A stretch of DNA of 64,000 nt from Azospirillum sp. 412522. GTDB lineage: Bacteria; Pseudomonadota; Alphaproteobacteria; Azospirillales; Azospirillaceae. Positions 1 to 8,303 of the stretch are shown here, one piece after another; the first letter of the stretch is position 1, and every line of letters starts with the position of its first letter. The notes below the pieces were generated by a model. The model was given only the letters and a program-made list of their open reading frames with translations, did no database searches and was not told the DNA's origin. The position numbers and the translations under genes are program-made. The stretch covers positions 372,001 through 436,000 of the forward strand of contig NZ_RWIJ01000002.1 of NCBI RefSeq assembly GCF_019805165.1, given 5' to 3'.

Positions 1-606
1 CATGCCGCCTATTTCTCGTTCGACGAAAATTTCAAGACGCTGGAACAGCGCAGCGTCGCGCTCGGAATCGACATCGCCGAAGCGGTGCACCGGAACCGCG
101 TCGGCTGGCAGCGCGCCAACCCGTCCCGCCTGTCGCCCGGCCAGTTCGTCTGGCAGGTGCGCCGCGAGGTCGAGGACCGCGACGCCCGCATCGTGGTGAT
201 CGACAGCCTGAATTCCTACCTCAGCACCATGCCGGAGGAGCAGGCGCTGACGCTTCAGATGCACGAGCTGCTGACCTACCTGAACAACAAGGGCGTGGTG
301 ACCATCCTGATCCTGGCCCAGCAGGGGATCGTCGGCGATGTCCAGAATCCGGTCGACCTCTCCTTCATGAGCGACACCGTCGTGCTGCTGCGCTTCTTCG
401 AAGCCGGCGGCGAGGTGCGCAAGGCGATTTCGGTGGTCAAGAAGCGTACCGGCATCCACGAACTGTCGATCCGCGAATTCCGGCTTTTCCCCGATGGGAT
501 GCAGGTCGGACCGAAGCTGATGGAGTTCCACGGCGTGCTGACGGGGGTGCCCGAATACAAGGGTTCGAACGACCCGTTGCTCAACGGCTTGGCCGAGACC
601 GGTTGA
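1..606 (+). CDS. KaiC-like RecA-fold ATPase, C-terminal part
   Basis: Only the last 201 residues are present; the reading frame is open to the left edge. The stretch contains a Walker B-like strand (VVIDSLNSY) followed by a helix and a strand ending in LAQQG, the arrangement of the second half of a KaiC/RecA-superfamily ATPase domain. In bacteria without a true clock such KaiC homologues act with histidine kinases in signal processing. The stop codon lies 3 bases before the next start, so it is translationally linked to the hybrid kinase that follows; the pair is likely one signalling unit. Which KaiC subgroup it belongs to, and whether it has one or two ATPase domains, cannot be judged from the fragment. 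Confidence 0.8.
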   Translation, partial: HAAYFSFDENFKTLEQRSVALGIDIAEAVHRNRVGWQRANPSRLSPGQFVWQVRREVEDRDARIVVIDSLNSYLSTMPEEQALTLQMHELLTYLNNKGVVTILILAQQGIVGDVQNPVDLSFMSDTVVLLRFFEAGGEVRKAISVVKKRTGIHELSIREFRLFPDGMQVGPKLMEFHGVLTGVPEYKGSNDPLLNGLAETG

Positions 607-609
607 TCG

Positions 610-2250
610 ATGCCGATGCGCGCGTCCATTCTCGTCCTGGCACCCGAAGGGCGGGATGCCGAGGTGATCGGCTCGGTGCTGGCGGAGGTCGGTCTGGCGA
701 CACGGTCCTGTGCCGACATGCCGGAGCTTTGCCGGGCCCTCGGCGACGAGACCACGGCCCTGGTGCTCTCCGAAGGGGCGCTGACCGATGTGACGCTGCT
801 GGGCGCCTGGCTGAAGGACCAGCCGCGCTGGTCGGATCTGCCCATCGTGATCCTGACGTCGCGGCGCAGCCGTCTGGCCGGGCGGGGCAGGCTGGCCTTC
901 TTCCAGTCGCTCGGCAACGTCACCCTGCTGGACCGGCCGCTGCACCGCGAGGCGTTGCAGAGCGCCGCGCAGGCCGCCGCGCGCGGCCGGGCGCATCAGT
1001 ACCGGACCCGCAGCCATCTCGACGAGATCACCCGGGCCTCCAGCCGGCTGGAGGAGCGGGTCGAGGAGCGGACGCGGGAATTGCAGGCCGAAATGACGGA
1101 TCGCCGGCGGGCGGAGGCGGCCCTGCATCAGGCGCAGAAGATGGAGGCGCTGGGACAGCTGACCGGCGGCGTCGCCCACGATTTCAACAACCTGCTCCAG
1201 GGCGTCGTCAGCTGCCTTGCCGTCCTGGCCCCCACGGTGCCCGACGGCATCCCGCGCGAACTGTTCGACGCGGCGAACCGGTCCATCGAGCGGGGGGCAC
1301 GGCTGACCCAGTCGCTGCTGTCCTTCGCGCGGCGCCAGACCCTGATGCCGGAACCGACCGACCTGGGGGATCTGCTGTCCGGCATGGGCACTCTGGTGGA
1401 GCGCGCGCTGGGCGGATTGATCGACATCGCCATCAAGGTGGAGCCCGGACTTCCGGCGGCGCTGATCGACCAGGCGCAGCTCGAATCCGCCATCCTGAAC
1501 CTCGTCATCAACGCCCGCGACGCGATGCCGGAGGGCGGACGTCTGTCCCTGACCGCTTTCGTCGCCCAAATCTGCGGTGGCGAAGAGACAGGCGATTCCG
1601 AAAGCGGGCCGGAGGCGCTGCCGCCCGGAACCTATGTGGCGATCAGGGTCGAGGATACCGGCACCGGCATCGACCCGGCGGTGCTGCCGCATGTCTTCGA
1701 ACCCTTCTTCACCACCAAGCCGGTCGACAAGGGGTCCGGTCTCGGGCTGTCGATGGTCCATGGCATGGCGACCCAGTCCGGCGGCGGCGTCCATATCGAC
1801 AGCACGCCCGGCGTCGGAACCGCGATCACCTTGTACCTGCCGAGCGTCGCCGCGGTTCCCGCCACGGCCGATAACAGCGGTCCCGTGGCCGTATCCGCCG
1901 GCGGGCGCACCATCCTGCTGGTGGAGGACGATGCGATCGTGCGGCTGGGCACGATGGCGATGCTGGAGAATCTTGGATACCATGTCATCGAGGCCGACGG
2001 CGGCGAGGGCGCCCTGGCCATTCTCCGCGAGGGAGCGACCGTCGACGCCCTGGTCACCGACTTCGCCATGCCCGGCATGAACGGGGCCGCCGTCGTGCGC
2101 AACGTGCGGACGCTGCGTCCGGGGCTTCCCGCCCTGATCGTGACCGGCTACGCGGACACGCCCGACTTCGGGGAGGCCGTGCGTCTCCTGCGCAAACCCT
2201 TTTCCTCCCGCCAGATCGCCGACTGTCTGGCGGCCATGCTGTCGGAGTGA
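610..2250 (+). CDS. Hybrid sensor histidine kinase with C-terminal receiver
   Basis: A 546-residue cytoplasmic protein without membrane segments. Residues 5-120 resemble a receiver domain that lacks the acceptor aspartate (the strand reads LVLSEGAL). A coiled coil (about 140-175) leads into a HisKA domain with phospho-acceptor H190 in the GGVAHDFNN motif, typical of the HWE-unlike, NtrB-like kinases. The ATPase domain shows an N box (LNLVINARDAM, near 296), a G1 box (VEDTGTGID, near 347) and a G2 box (GSGLGLSMV, near 375). A true receiver starts near 434 with EDD acidic residues, acceptor D484 (LVTDFAMPGM) and a KPF lysine near the end. It probably receives a signal through the KaiC-like partner encoded 3 bases upstream. 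No output gene is adjacent. Confidence 0.9.
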   Translation: MPMRASILVLAPEGRDAEVIGSVLAEVGLATRSCADMPELCRALGDETTALVLSEGALTDVTLLGAWLKDQPRWSDLPIVILTSRRSRLAGRGRLAFFQSLGNVTLLDRPLHREALQSAAQAAARGRAHQYRTRSHLDEITRASSRLEERVEERTRELQAEMTDRRRAEAALHQAQKMEALGQLTGGVAHDFNNLLQGVVSCLAVLAPTVPDGIPRELFDAANRSIERGARLTQSLLSFARRQTLMPEPTDLGDLLSGMGTLVERALGGLIDIAIKVEPGLPAALIDQAQLESAILNLVINARDAMPEGGRLSLTAFVAQICGGEETGDSESGPEALPPGTYVAIRVEDTGTGIDPAVLPHVFEPFFTTKPVDKGSGLGLSMVHGMATQSGGGVHIDSTPGVGTAITLYLPSVAAVPATADNSGPVAVSAGGRTILLVEDDAIVRLGTMAMLENLGYHVIEADGGEGALAILREGATVDALVTDFAMPGMNGAAVVRNVRTLRPGLPALIVTGYADTPDFGEAVRLLRKPFSSRQIADCLAAMLSE

Positions 2251-2263
2251 CGGCCGCGGCGGA

Positions 2264-3181
2264 TCAGGGACGGGGGCTGGTCTGCCGACCGGCCCGGATG
2301 AAGTCGAGGAAGGCGCGGAGCGGGGCCGGGACCAGACGCCGTCCGGGATAATACAGGAACGGGCCGGAAAAGGTTTGCCACCATGGTTCGAGGACCGGCT
2401 CCAGCGCGCCGCTCTCCAGATGCGGGCGCAGCCACTGCTCGAACAGGTGGATCACGCCGATGCCGGAAACGGCCGCGTCGATGGCAAGCTCCATGATGCC
2501 TCCCGGACCGACCACCAGCGGTCCGGAGGGGTCCAGCCGGATCACCTCCCCGTCGCGCTCGAACTCCCAGAGCGGCATGGAGCCGCTGGAGAAGCGCCCG
2601 CGCACACAGCTGTGGCCCATCAGGTCGCGCGGATGTCCGGGCTGTCCGCGCGCCCGCAGGTAGGCGGGAGAGGCCGCGGTGGCGAAACGCTGGCGGCGCG
2701 GACCGATGGGAACCGCGATCATGTCCTGCTCCAGCCGCTCGTCGTAGCGGATGCCGGCATCGCACCCGGCGGCCAGCACGTCGACGAAGCTGTCCTCCCC
2801 CATCACCTCCACCCGAATCTCGGGATAGGCGGCCTGGAACGCCGGCAGGATCGCCGGCAGGACCAGCCTCGCCACGCTGACCGGCACATTGAGCCTGAGG
2901 GTTCCCGCCACCCGGTCGCGAAAGCCGTTCACCACGTCGAGCGCCGCATCGACCTCGCGGAGCGCAGGGCCGAGCCGGGCCAGCAGGCGCTCGCCCGCCT
3001 CCGTCGGCACCACGCTGCGGGTGGTCCGGTTGAGCAGCCTCACGCCCAACTGCGCCTCCAGCCGCCGCACGGCTTCGCTGAGAGCGGAAGCGCTGGAGTT
3101 GTTTGCTCGCGCGGCCTCCCGGAAACCGCGGGCGTTGGCCACCGCGACGAAGGCGTTCAGGTCTTCCAGATCATGTCGCAT
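2264..3181 (-). CDS. LysR-family transcriptional regulator
   Basis: A 305-residue LysR protein. The winged helix-turn-helix is at residues 1-60 (LNAFVAVANARGF, then a recognition helix with SASALSEAVRRLEAQLG), followed by the LysR substrate domain with a GTLRLNVP strand at its start. The frame is open further upstream, but the methionine at 3181 gives the canonical N-terminus of the family (MRHDLEDLNAF), so that start is preferred over one at 3349, which would run through the divergent promoter into the neighbouring gene. It lies head to head with the aldo/keto reductase gene, its probable target, with 109 bases between them. Confidence 0.9.
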   Translation of the reverse strand: MRHDLEDLNAFVAVANARGFREAARANNSSASALSEAVRRLEAQLGVRLLNRTTRSVVPTEAGERLLARLGPALREVDAALDVVNGFRDRVAGTLRLNVPVSVARLVLPAILPAFQAAYPEIRVEVMGEDSFVDVLAAGCDAGIRYDERLEQDMIAVPIGPRRQRFATAASPAYLRARGQPGHPRDLMGHSCVRGRFSSGSMPLWEFERDGEVIRLDPSGPLVVGPGGIMELAIDAAVSGIGVIHLFEQWLRPHLESGALEPVLEPWWQTFSGPFLYYPGRRLVPAPLRAFLDFIRAGRQTSPRP

Positions 3182-3290
3182 TGTTCGGAAATCCGCACGG
3201 GCTGTCCACATTGTGCAGGCTAATCGAACAGGGCGATGGCGACTAGGTTGGGCTGGACCAGGAATTGGCCAGACCATGAAGGAGACCGTC

Positions 3291-4190
3291 ATGTCCAGCA
3301 TCGATAAACCGAGCATCGCCAAATCCGGCAGCTTCGCCCTCGGCGGCAAAATCGTCCGGCGGCTCGGCTATGGCGCCATGCAGCTCGCCGGTCCCGGCGT
3401 GTTCGGTCCTCCCAGGGACCGCGACGCGGCCATCGCCGTGCTTCGCCATGCCATTGAAGCGGGGGTGAACCACATCGACACCAGCGACTTCTACGGTCCG
3501 CACGTCACCAACCGGCTGATCCGCGAGGCACTGGCTCCCTATCCGGACGATCTGCTGATCGTGACCAAGGTCGGCGCGAGGCGCGGCGGCGACGCGTCCT
3601 GGCTGCCGGCGACCTCTCCCGACGAGCTGCGGCAGGCCGTGCATGACAACCTGCGGAACCTCGGCCTGGATGTGCTCGACGTCGTCAATCTGCGCCTTTG
3701 GGGCGACAACGGCCACGCTCCGGGAGAAGGGCCGGTCGAACGAGAATTGAGCGTGCTCGCCGAACTCCAGCGGCAGGGCCTGATCCGGCACATCGGCCTC
3801 AGCAACGCCACGGCCCGCCAGATCGGGGAAGGCCGCCGCATCTGCGAGATCGTCTGCGTGCAGAACCACTACAATCTCGTGCACCGGTCGGACGATGCGT
3901 TGATCGACGAGTTGGCCGGCGAAGGGATCGCCTATGTGCCCTTCTTCCCGCTCGGCGGCTTCACGCCGCTCCAGTCCGGCCTGCTGTCCGAGGTCGCCGC
4001 CCGGCTCGGGGCGACGCCGATGCAGGTGGCGCTCGCCTGGCTGCTGAAACGGGCGCCCAATCTTCTTCTCATTCCAGGGACCTCGTCGGTCGCCCATTTG
4101 CGGGAGAATCTGGAGGCGGCCAAGCTGGACCTGCCGGCGGATGCCCTTGAGGCGCTGGGCCGGCTGGCCGGAGGCACCGAATCTCATTGA
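3291..4190 (+). CDS. Aldo/keto reductase
   Basis: A 299-residue protein of the aldo/keto reductase superfamily, NAD(P)H-dependent reductases with a TIM barrel. The catalytic aspartate and tyrosine are in HIDTSDFYG (near residue 60) and the lysine in IVTKVG. The usual fourth residue, a histidine after the next strand, is not obvious: the strand reads VVNLRLWG, as in the YdbC-like branch of the family. A GLSN motif and the C-terminal IPGTSS nucleotide-binding segment are present. Start chosen for an AAGGAG ribosome site at 3278-3283. It is divergent from a LysR gene that probably controls it. The substrate is unknown. Confidence 0.88.
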   Translation: MSSIDKPSIAKSGSFALGGKIVRRLGYGAMQLAGPGVFGPPRDRDAAIAVLRHAIEAGVNHIDTSDFYGPHVTNRLIREALAPYPDDLLIVTKVGARRGGDASWLPATSPDELRQAVHDNLRNLGLDVLDVVNLRLWGDNGHAPGEGPVERELSVLAELQRQGLIRHIGLSNATARQIGEGRRICEIVCVQNHYNLVHRSDDALIDELAGEGIAYVPFFPLGGFTPLQSGLLSEVAARLGATPMQVALAWLLKRAPNLLLIPGTSSVAHLRENLEAAKLDLPADALEALGRLAGGTESH

Positions 4191-4194
4191 TCGG

Positions 4195-4236
4195 CCGGAT
4201 GGGCGGGAGGAGCAGGCGCGCTCCTCGCCCATCCGG
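4195..4236. terminator. Bidirectional hairpin between convergent genes
   Basis: CCGGATGGGC at the left arm pairs with GCCCATCCGG at the right arm, with an inner AGGAGC/GCTCCT stem. It sits between the converging ends of the aldo/keto reductase and the MFS exporter genes, as expected for a shared terminator. No clear T tract follows on either side. Confidence 0.6.
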
Positions 4237-4243
4237 CGCCAAG

Positions 4244-5455
4244 TCAGGCCGCCCGCGTCCTGCGGCGCTCCACGTCCGGCAGGAAGACGGTCAGCAGGCC
4301 CAGAAGCGGCAGGAACGAACAGGCGCTATAGACGAAGCCGATGCCCCGCCAGTCGGCCAGCATTCCCAGGCCGGCGGCGCCGATGCCGGCCACGCCGAAC
4401 GCCAGCCCGAAGAACAGTCCCGACACCATGCCGACCCGGCCGGGCAGCAGTTCCTGCGCATAGACCACGATGGCCGGGAAGGCCGATGCCAGGGCCAGCC
4501 CGATGACGGCGCTGAGGATGATTGTCGCCGTCAGGCCGACATAGGGCAGGGCCAGGGTGAAGGGCAGGATGCCGAGGATCGAGACCCAGATAACGGTCTT
4601 GCGTCCGATGCGGTCGCCGACCGGGCCGCCGATCACCGTCCCCGCCGCCACCGCCGCCAGGAAGACGAACAGGCAGAGCTGGGCGTCGCCGGTGGACAGT
4701 CCGAAACGGTCGATCAGGTAGAAGATGTAGTAGCTGGTGATGCTGGCCAGATAGACGTATTTGGAGACGATGAGCGCGATCAGGATCCCGACGGCCCTGG
4801 CGACCCGGCCGGCCGGCAGGTCGGCATGGTGGGTGGCCGCCCGCCCGGCGCCCGCGCGCGGCTTGGCGGTCTGCCGCTGCCAGCTTCCCAGACGGACCAT
4901 GACCACCATGCCGGCGAGGGCGGCGACGGCGAACCAGCTCAGGCTGCCCTGGCCGTGGGGCAGGATGATGAAGGCGGCCAGCAGCGGGCCGAGGGCGGAG
5001 CCGAGATTCCCGCCGACCTGGAACAGCGACTGGGCCAGCCCATGGGCGCCGCCGGAGGCTTGGCGGGCGATGCGCGACGCTTCCGGATGGAAGATCGACG
5101 AGCCGAAGCCGAGCAGCATCCCGCCGGCCAGCAGGGCCGGGAAGCCGGGCGCCCAGGCCAGGATGAGAAGGCCGAGCAGGGTGGACCCCATGCCGAAGAC
5201 CAGCGAATAGGGCATCGGCCGGCGGTCGGTGAACAGGCCGACGAGCGGCTGCAGCAGCGATGCGGTCACCTGGTAGACGAAGGTCAGCAGGCCGAGCTGG
5301 GCGAAGCTGAGGCCGAATTCGTCCTTCAGGATCGGATAGACCGCCGGCAGCAGCGACTGGATCATGTCGTTGAGCAGGTGGCAGGCGCTGATCGCGGCCA
5401 GAATGGAAAAGGCCGTCGAACCGGCGGCGGGCCGGCTCAGGGTGGTGTCGGTCAC
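4244..5455 (-). CDS. MFS exporter, fosmidomycin-resistance (Fsr) type
   Basis: A 403-residue twelve-helix major facilitator protein of the inner membrane. The N-terminal helices (HLLNDMIQSLLPAVYPIL, then FVYQVTASLLQPLVGLFTDR) are characteristic of the Fsr drug-exporter branch. A cytoplasmic loop rich in basic residues divides two six-helix halves; the second half has a GDRIGRKTVI loop. The GTG at 5455 is chosen as start because the preceding 27 codons do not resemble the family and a purine-rich GAGAAGG lies upstream. It is divergent from an AraC-type regulator, so drug- or metabolite-induced export controlled by that protein is likely. The exported compound is not known. Confidence 0.85.
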   Translation of the reverse strand: MTDTTLSRPAAGSTAFSILAAISACHLLNDMIQSLLPAVYPILKDEFGLSFAQLGLLTFVYQVTASLLQPLVGLFTDRRPMPYSLVFGMGSTLLGLLILAWAPGFPALLAGGMLLGFGSSIFHPEASRIARQASGGAHGLAQSLFQVGGNLGSALGPLLAAFIILPHGQGSLSWFAVAALAGMVVMVRLGSWQRQTAKPRAGAGRAATHHADLPAGRVARAVGILIALIVSKYVYLASITSYYIFYLIDRFGLSTGDAQLCLFVFLAAVAAGTVIGGPVGDRIGRKTVIWVSILGILPFTLALPYVGLTATIILSAVIGLALASAFPAIVVYAQELLPGRVGMVSGLFFGLAFGVAGIGAAGLGMLADWRGIGFVYSACSFLPLLGLLTVFLPDVERRRTRAA

Positions 5456-5620
5456 GGGGGCATGCCCTTCTCTCTCCGCCTTGCGTCCGGGCCGCCCCTT
5501 TTCGAACAAGCAGGGCGGTCCGGCGCGGTCCGGCATTGTTGCGTTGATTGCACCGTAAGCCTACGGTCGCCGGAGAAGGCCCGCCACCGCGGTCAGGCCA
5601 GTTTTCTACGAGATCGGGCC

Positions 5621-6397
5621 ATGGTCAGGAATGTCCGGGTTGACGAGATCGATGGCGTCCAGCGGCCGCTGCTCGCCACCACGCACGATTATCCGGACGG
5701 CGGCACGCTGCCGCTCCACCGGCACCGTCGAGGCCAGCTGATTTCCGGCATCACCGGGGTGCTGATCATGTCGACCCCGCAGGGCCGGTGGGTGGTGCCG
5801 CCCGATTTCGGCCTGTGGATCCCGCCCGGTGTCCTGCACGAGGTCCGCATGATCGGGGCGGTGACCACGCACAGCCTGTATCTGGACCCGGCGCTGACCG
5901 GTGGAATGCCGGACCGCTGCCAGGTCGTCGCGCTTTCGCCCTTCATCCGCAGCCTGTTCGCCCGCGCCGTGGATGTGCCGGCGGACTATGATCCCGACAG
6001 CCACGACGGCGCGGTGATGGCGCTGATCCGTTACGAGATGCTGTATCTGCCGGCCCAGCCGCTGACCGTCCCGTTCCCGGCGAGTCCGGCATTGGCCGAG
6101 CGTTGCCGGCGCTTCCTCCGGCGGCCGCTGGTGCACGAGACGATCGAGGAGTGGTGCGACGGGCTCGGCGTCAGCCGGCGTGCCTTCACCCGGCTGTTCC
6201 GGCGGGAGACCGGGCTGAGCTTCCTGGAATGGCGCCAGCAGGCCTGCCTCGCCGCCGCCCTGCCGCGGCTGGTGGCGGGGGAGACCGTCACCGCGGTCGC
6301 CATCGACCTCGGCTATGACAACCCCGCCGCCTTCACCGCGATGTTCAAGCGCGTGCTCGGCGCGTCGCCGCGTGCCTACCTCAAGGGGACCGACTGA
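5621..6397 (+). CDS. AraC-family transcriptional regulator with cupin sensor
   Basis: A 258-residue regulator. The N-terminal half is an AraC-type cupin (HRHRRGQLISG, then WVVPPDFGLWIPPGVLHEV), the C-terminal half two helix-turn-helix motifs (LGVSRRAFTRLFRRETG and IDLGYDNPAAFTAMFKR) ending in ASPRAYL, the hallmark of the family. The frame is open far upstream, antisense to the exporter gene, but the ATG at 5621 gives the right family length. It lies 165 bases from the divergent Fsr-like exporter and most likely regulates it. Confidence 0.88.
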   Translation: MVRNVRVDEIDGVQRPLLATTHDYPDGGTLPLHRHRRGQLISGITGVLIMSTPQGRWVVPPDFGLWIPPGVLHEVRMIGAVTTHSLYLDPALTGGMPDRCQVVALSPFIRSLFARAVDVPADYDPDSHDGAVMALIRYEMLYLPAQPLTVPFPASPALAERCRRFLRRPLVHETIEEWCDGLGVSRRAFTRLFRRETGLSFLEWRQQACLAAALPRLVAGETVTAVAIDLGYDNPAAFTAMFKRVLGASPRAYLKGTD

Positions 6398-6418
6398 ACC
6401 GGACGGCGGCGGTCCCGG

Positions 6419-7306
6419 TCAGGCGTAGGTCATCGCCTCCAGGTCGGCGATCAGGCCGGGGCCTCGCGGACGCCAGCCGAGCTTCTCCTGCGTCAGGGCG
6501 CTGGACGCCGCCATGTCGATGCCGGCGAACATCGCCATCCAGCCGAAATGGTCTGCCGCCTTGTCCTGCGGGACCGACACCGCCGGGATCCCGAGGCCGC
6601 GCGCCAGCGCCTCGACGATCCTGCGGGTCTCGACCCCTTCCTCGCCGACCGCATGGTAACGCGCGCCGGGTTCCGCCGCCTCGATCGCCAGCCGGTAGAG
6701 ACGGGCGACGTCGCTCAGATGGCCGGCGGACCAGCGGTTCTGCCCTTCGCCGATGTAGGCTGCGACACCCTTTTCCCGGAAGATTTCGATCAGCGGCGTG
6801 ATCAACCCCTGCTTTCTCGTGTCGTGGACCTGGGGCAGCCGCATCACGGCGACGTTGACGCCGGCATCCAGCAGCTCGTTGCCGGCCCGCTCCGACACGA
6901 TGCGCGGGTTGGGATGGGCATCGTCGAAGACGTCCTCCCGGGCGAGCCGGCCATGGCCGGCGCCGCCAATGCCGACCCCCGAGGTGATCAGCAGCGGACG
7001 GTCCGAGCCCTTCAGCGCCTCGCCGAGAGCGCCGATCACCCGGCGGTCCTTCCCGCAATTCTCGACGAAGCGCGAGAAGTCGTGGTCGAATGCGGTGTGG
7101 ATCACGGCGTCCGCCTTCTCGGCACCGCTCCGGACGCTCGCCGGATCCTCCAGCGTGCCGTGGTGAGGCTCGGCGCCGGCATCGGCCAGCGCGCGGGCGC
7201 CGTCCGCCGAGCGGGTCATGCCGACGACCCGATGGCCGGCCTGGAGAAGCTCGGGAAGCACGGCCCGGCCGATGAAGCCGGTGGCACCGGTGAGGAAAAT
7301 GCGCAT
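6419..7306 (-). CDS. NAD-dependent epimerase/dehydratase-like oxidoreductase (atypical extended SDR)
   Basis: A 295-residue Rossmann-fold protein starting with the nucleotide motif TGATGFIG. A family-typical HTAFDHDF segment and a serine in ITSGVGI follow, but the YxxxK pair of classical SDRs is not evident (SERAGN is found in its place), as in atypical extended SDRs such as NmrA- or YeeZ-like proteins. Start at the methionine of MRIFLTG (7306), not the one six codons earlier, because it fits the family N-terminus. It is divergent from the XRE-type regulator at 7422, a common pairing in proteobacteria and actinobacteria. Substrate unknown. Confidence 0.82.
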   Translation of the reverse strand: MRIFLTGATGFIGRAVLPELLQAGHRVVGMTRSADGARALADAGAEPHHGTLEDPASVRSGAEKADAVIHTAFDHDFSRFVENCGKDRRVIGALGEALKGSDRPLLITSGVGIGGAGHGRLAREDVFDDAHPNPRIVSERAGNELLDAGVNVAVMRLPQVHDTRKQGLITPLIEIFREKGVAAYIGEGQNRWSAGHLSDVARLYRLAIEAAEPGARYHAVGEEGVETRRIVEALARGLGIPAVSVPQDKAADHFGWMAMFAGIDMAASSALTQEKLGWRPRGPGLIADLEAMTYA

Positions 7307-7421
7307 GGGGAAATCACCTTTCAAATTCCGTCACCCGCACTCTGATGCGCCATGCTATCCTGTTAAAGTAGTGACGTTTTCCTAGTATAGCGGCTACCAG
7401 GATCCGCCCAGGGGATTGCCC

Positions 7422-8285
7422 ATGCAGCCCGAACCCAGACAGGCCAACGCGGCCAGCACTCTTGCCGACTTCCTGCGCGACCGCCGCACGCGGCTGGATC
7501 CGGCGGCCTTCGGCTTCTCGGGACGCCGCCGCACGCCGGGACTGCGCCGGGAGGAGGTGGCGCAGCGCGCCAACATCAGCCCGACCTGGTACACGTGGCT
7601 GGAACAGGGGCGGGGAGGGGCGCCGTCGGCCGACGTGCTGGACCGCATCGCCGGCGGCCTGTTGCTCACCGACCTGGAACGGGAGCATCTGTTCATCCTG
7701 GCGCTCGGCCGCCCGCCGGAGATGCGCTACAGGCCGGCGGACGGCGTCAGTCCGCGCCTGCAACGGCTGCTGGATGCGTTCGACGCCTGTCCCGCCTTCA
7801 TCAAGACGGCGACCTGGGACGTGCTGGCCTGGAACCGGGCCGCCGCGGTGGTCCTGACCGATTACGGCACGCTTCCTCCCGATCAGCGCAACATCCTGCG
7901 GCTGGTGTTCGGCAACCCGGCGGTCCGCGCCAAGCAGAAGGACTGGGAAGGCATGGCCCGGCATCTGGTCGGCGCCTTCCGCGTCGATGCCGCGCGGGCC
8001 GGCGCCGTGAAGGAGATCGGCGACCTTGTCGAGGAGCTGTGCCGGACGAGTGCCGACTTCGCGCGGTTCTGGGGCGAGAACGACGTCTACGCGCCGAGCG
8101 AGGGGGTCAAGCAGCTCCAGCACCCGGAACTCGGCACCATCGAGATGGAATATTCGGCCTTCGCCGTCGATGGACGTCCGGATCTGGGCCTTCTGGTCTA
8201 CAATCCGCTGGACGAACAGGTGAAGGAGCGCATCCGTGTCCTGGCGGATCGACGGGCCGGAGCGATCCCAGCGGATGAACGGTGA
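7422..8285 (+). CDS. XRE-type regulator with MmyB-like ligand domain
   Basis: A 287-residue regulator. The N-terminal part (residues 10-85) is a helix-turn-helix with the motif RRTPGLRREEVAQRANISPTWYTWLEQG split over two helices, diagnostic of the actinobacterial-style XRE/MmyB family. The remainder (DVLAWNRAAAVVL, RNILRLVF) is the MmyB-like ligand-binding domain. A GGGGA site at 7411-7415 favours the ATG at 7422. It is divergent from the NAD-binding oxidoreductase gene, the likely target. The next gene on the same strand begins 18 bases after its stop, so cotranscription with the acyl-CoA ligase is possible. Confidence 0.88.
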   Translation: MQPEPRQANAASTLADFLRDRRTRLDPAAFGFSGRRRTPGLRREEVAQRANISPTWYTWLEQGRGGAPSADVLDRIAGGLLLTDLEREHLFILALGRPPEMRYRPADGVSPRLQRLLDAFDACPAFIKTATWDVLAWNRAAAVVLTDYGTLPPDQRNILRLVFGNPAVRAKQKDWEGMARHLVGAFRVDAARAGAVKEIGDLVEELCRTSADFARFWGENDVYAPSEGVKQLQHPELGTIEMEYSAFAVDGRPDLGLLVYNPLDEQVKERIRVLADRRAGAIPADER

Positions 8286-8303
8286 CAGGAAGGAACGGCG
8301 CCG

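Noticed and set aside
3182..3230. TGTTCG (3182-3187) and CGAACA (3225-3230) as a LysR box
   Set aside because: The 37-base spacing is too long for a T-N11-A LysR site; likely chance.
4187..5620. A frame open upstream of the AraC-type gene that would make a 736-residue protein
   Set aside because: The first 478 codons are antisense to the exporter, rich in Q, R, G and A; only the part from 5621 has domain content.
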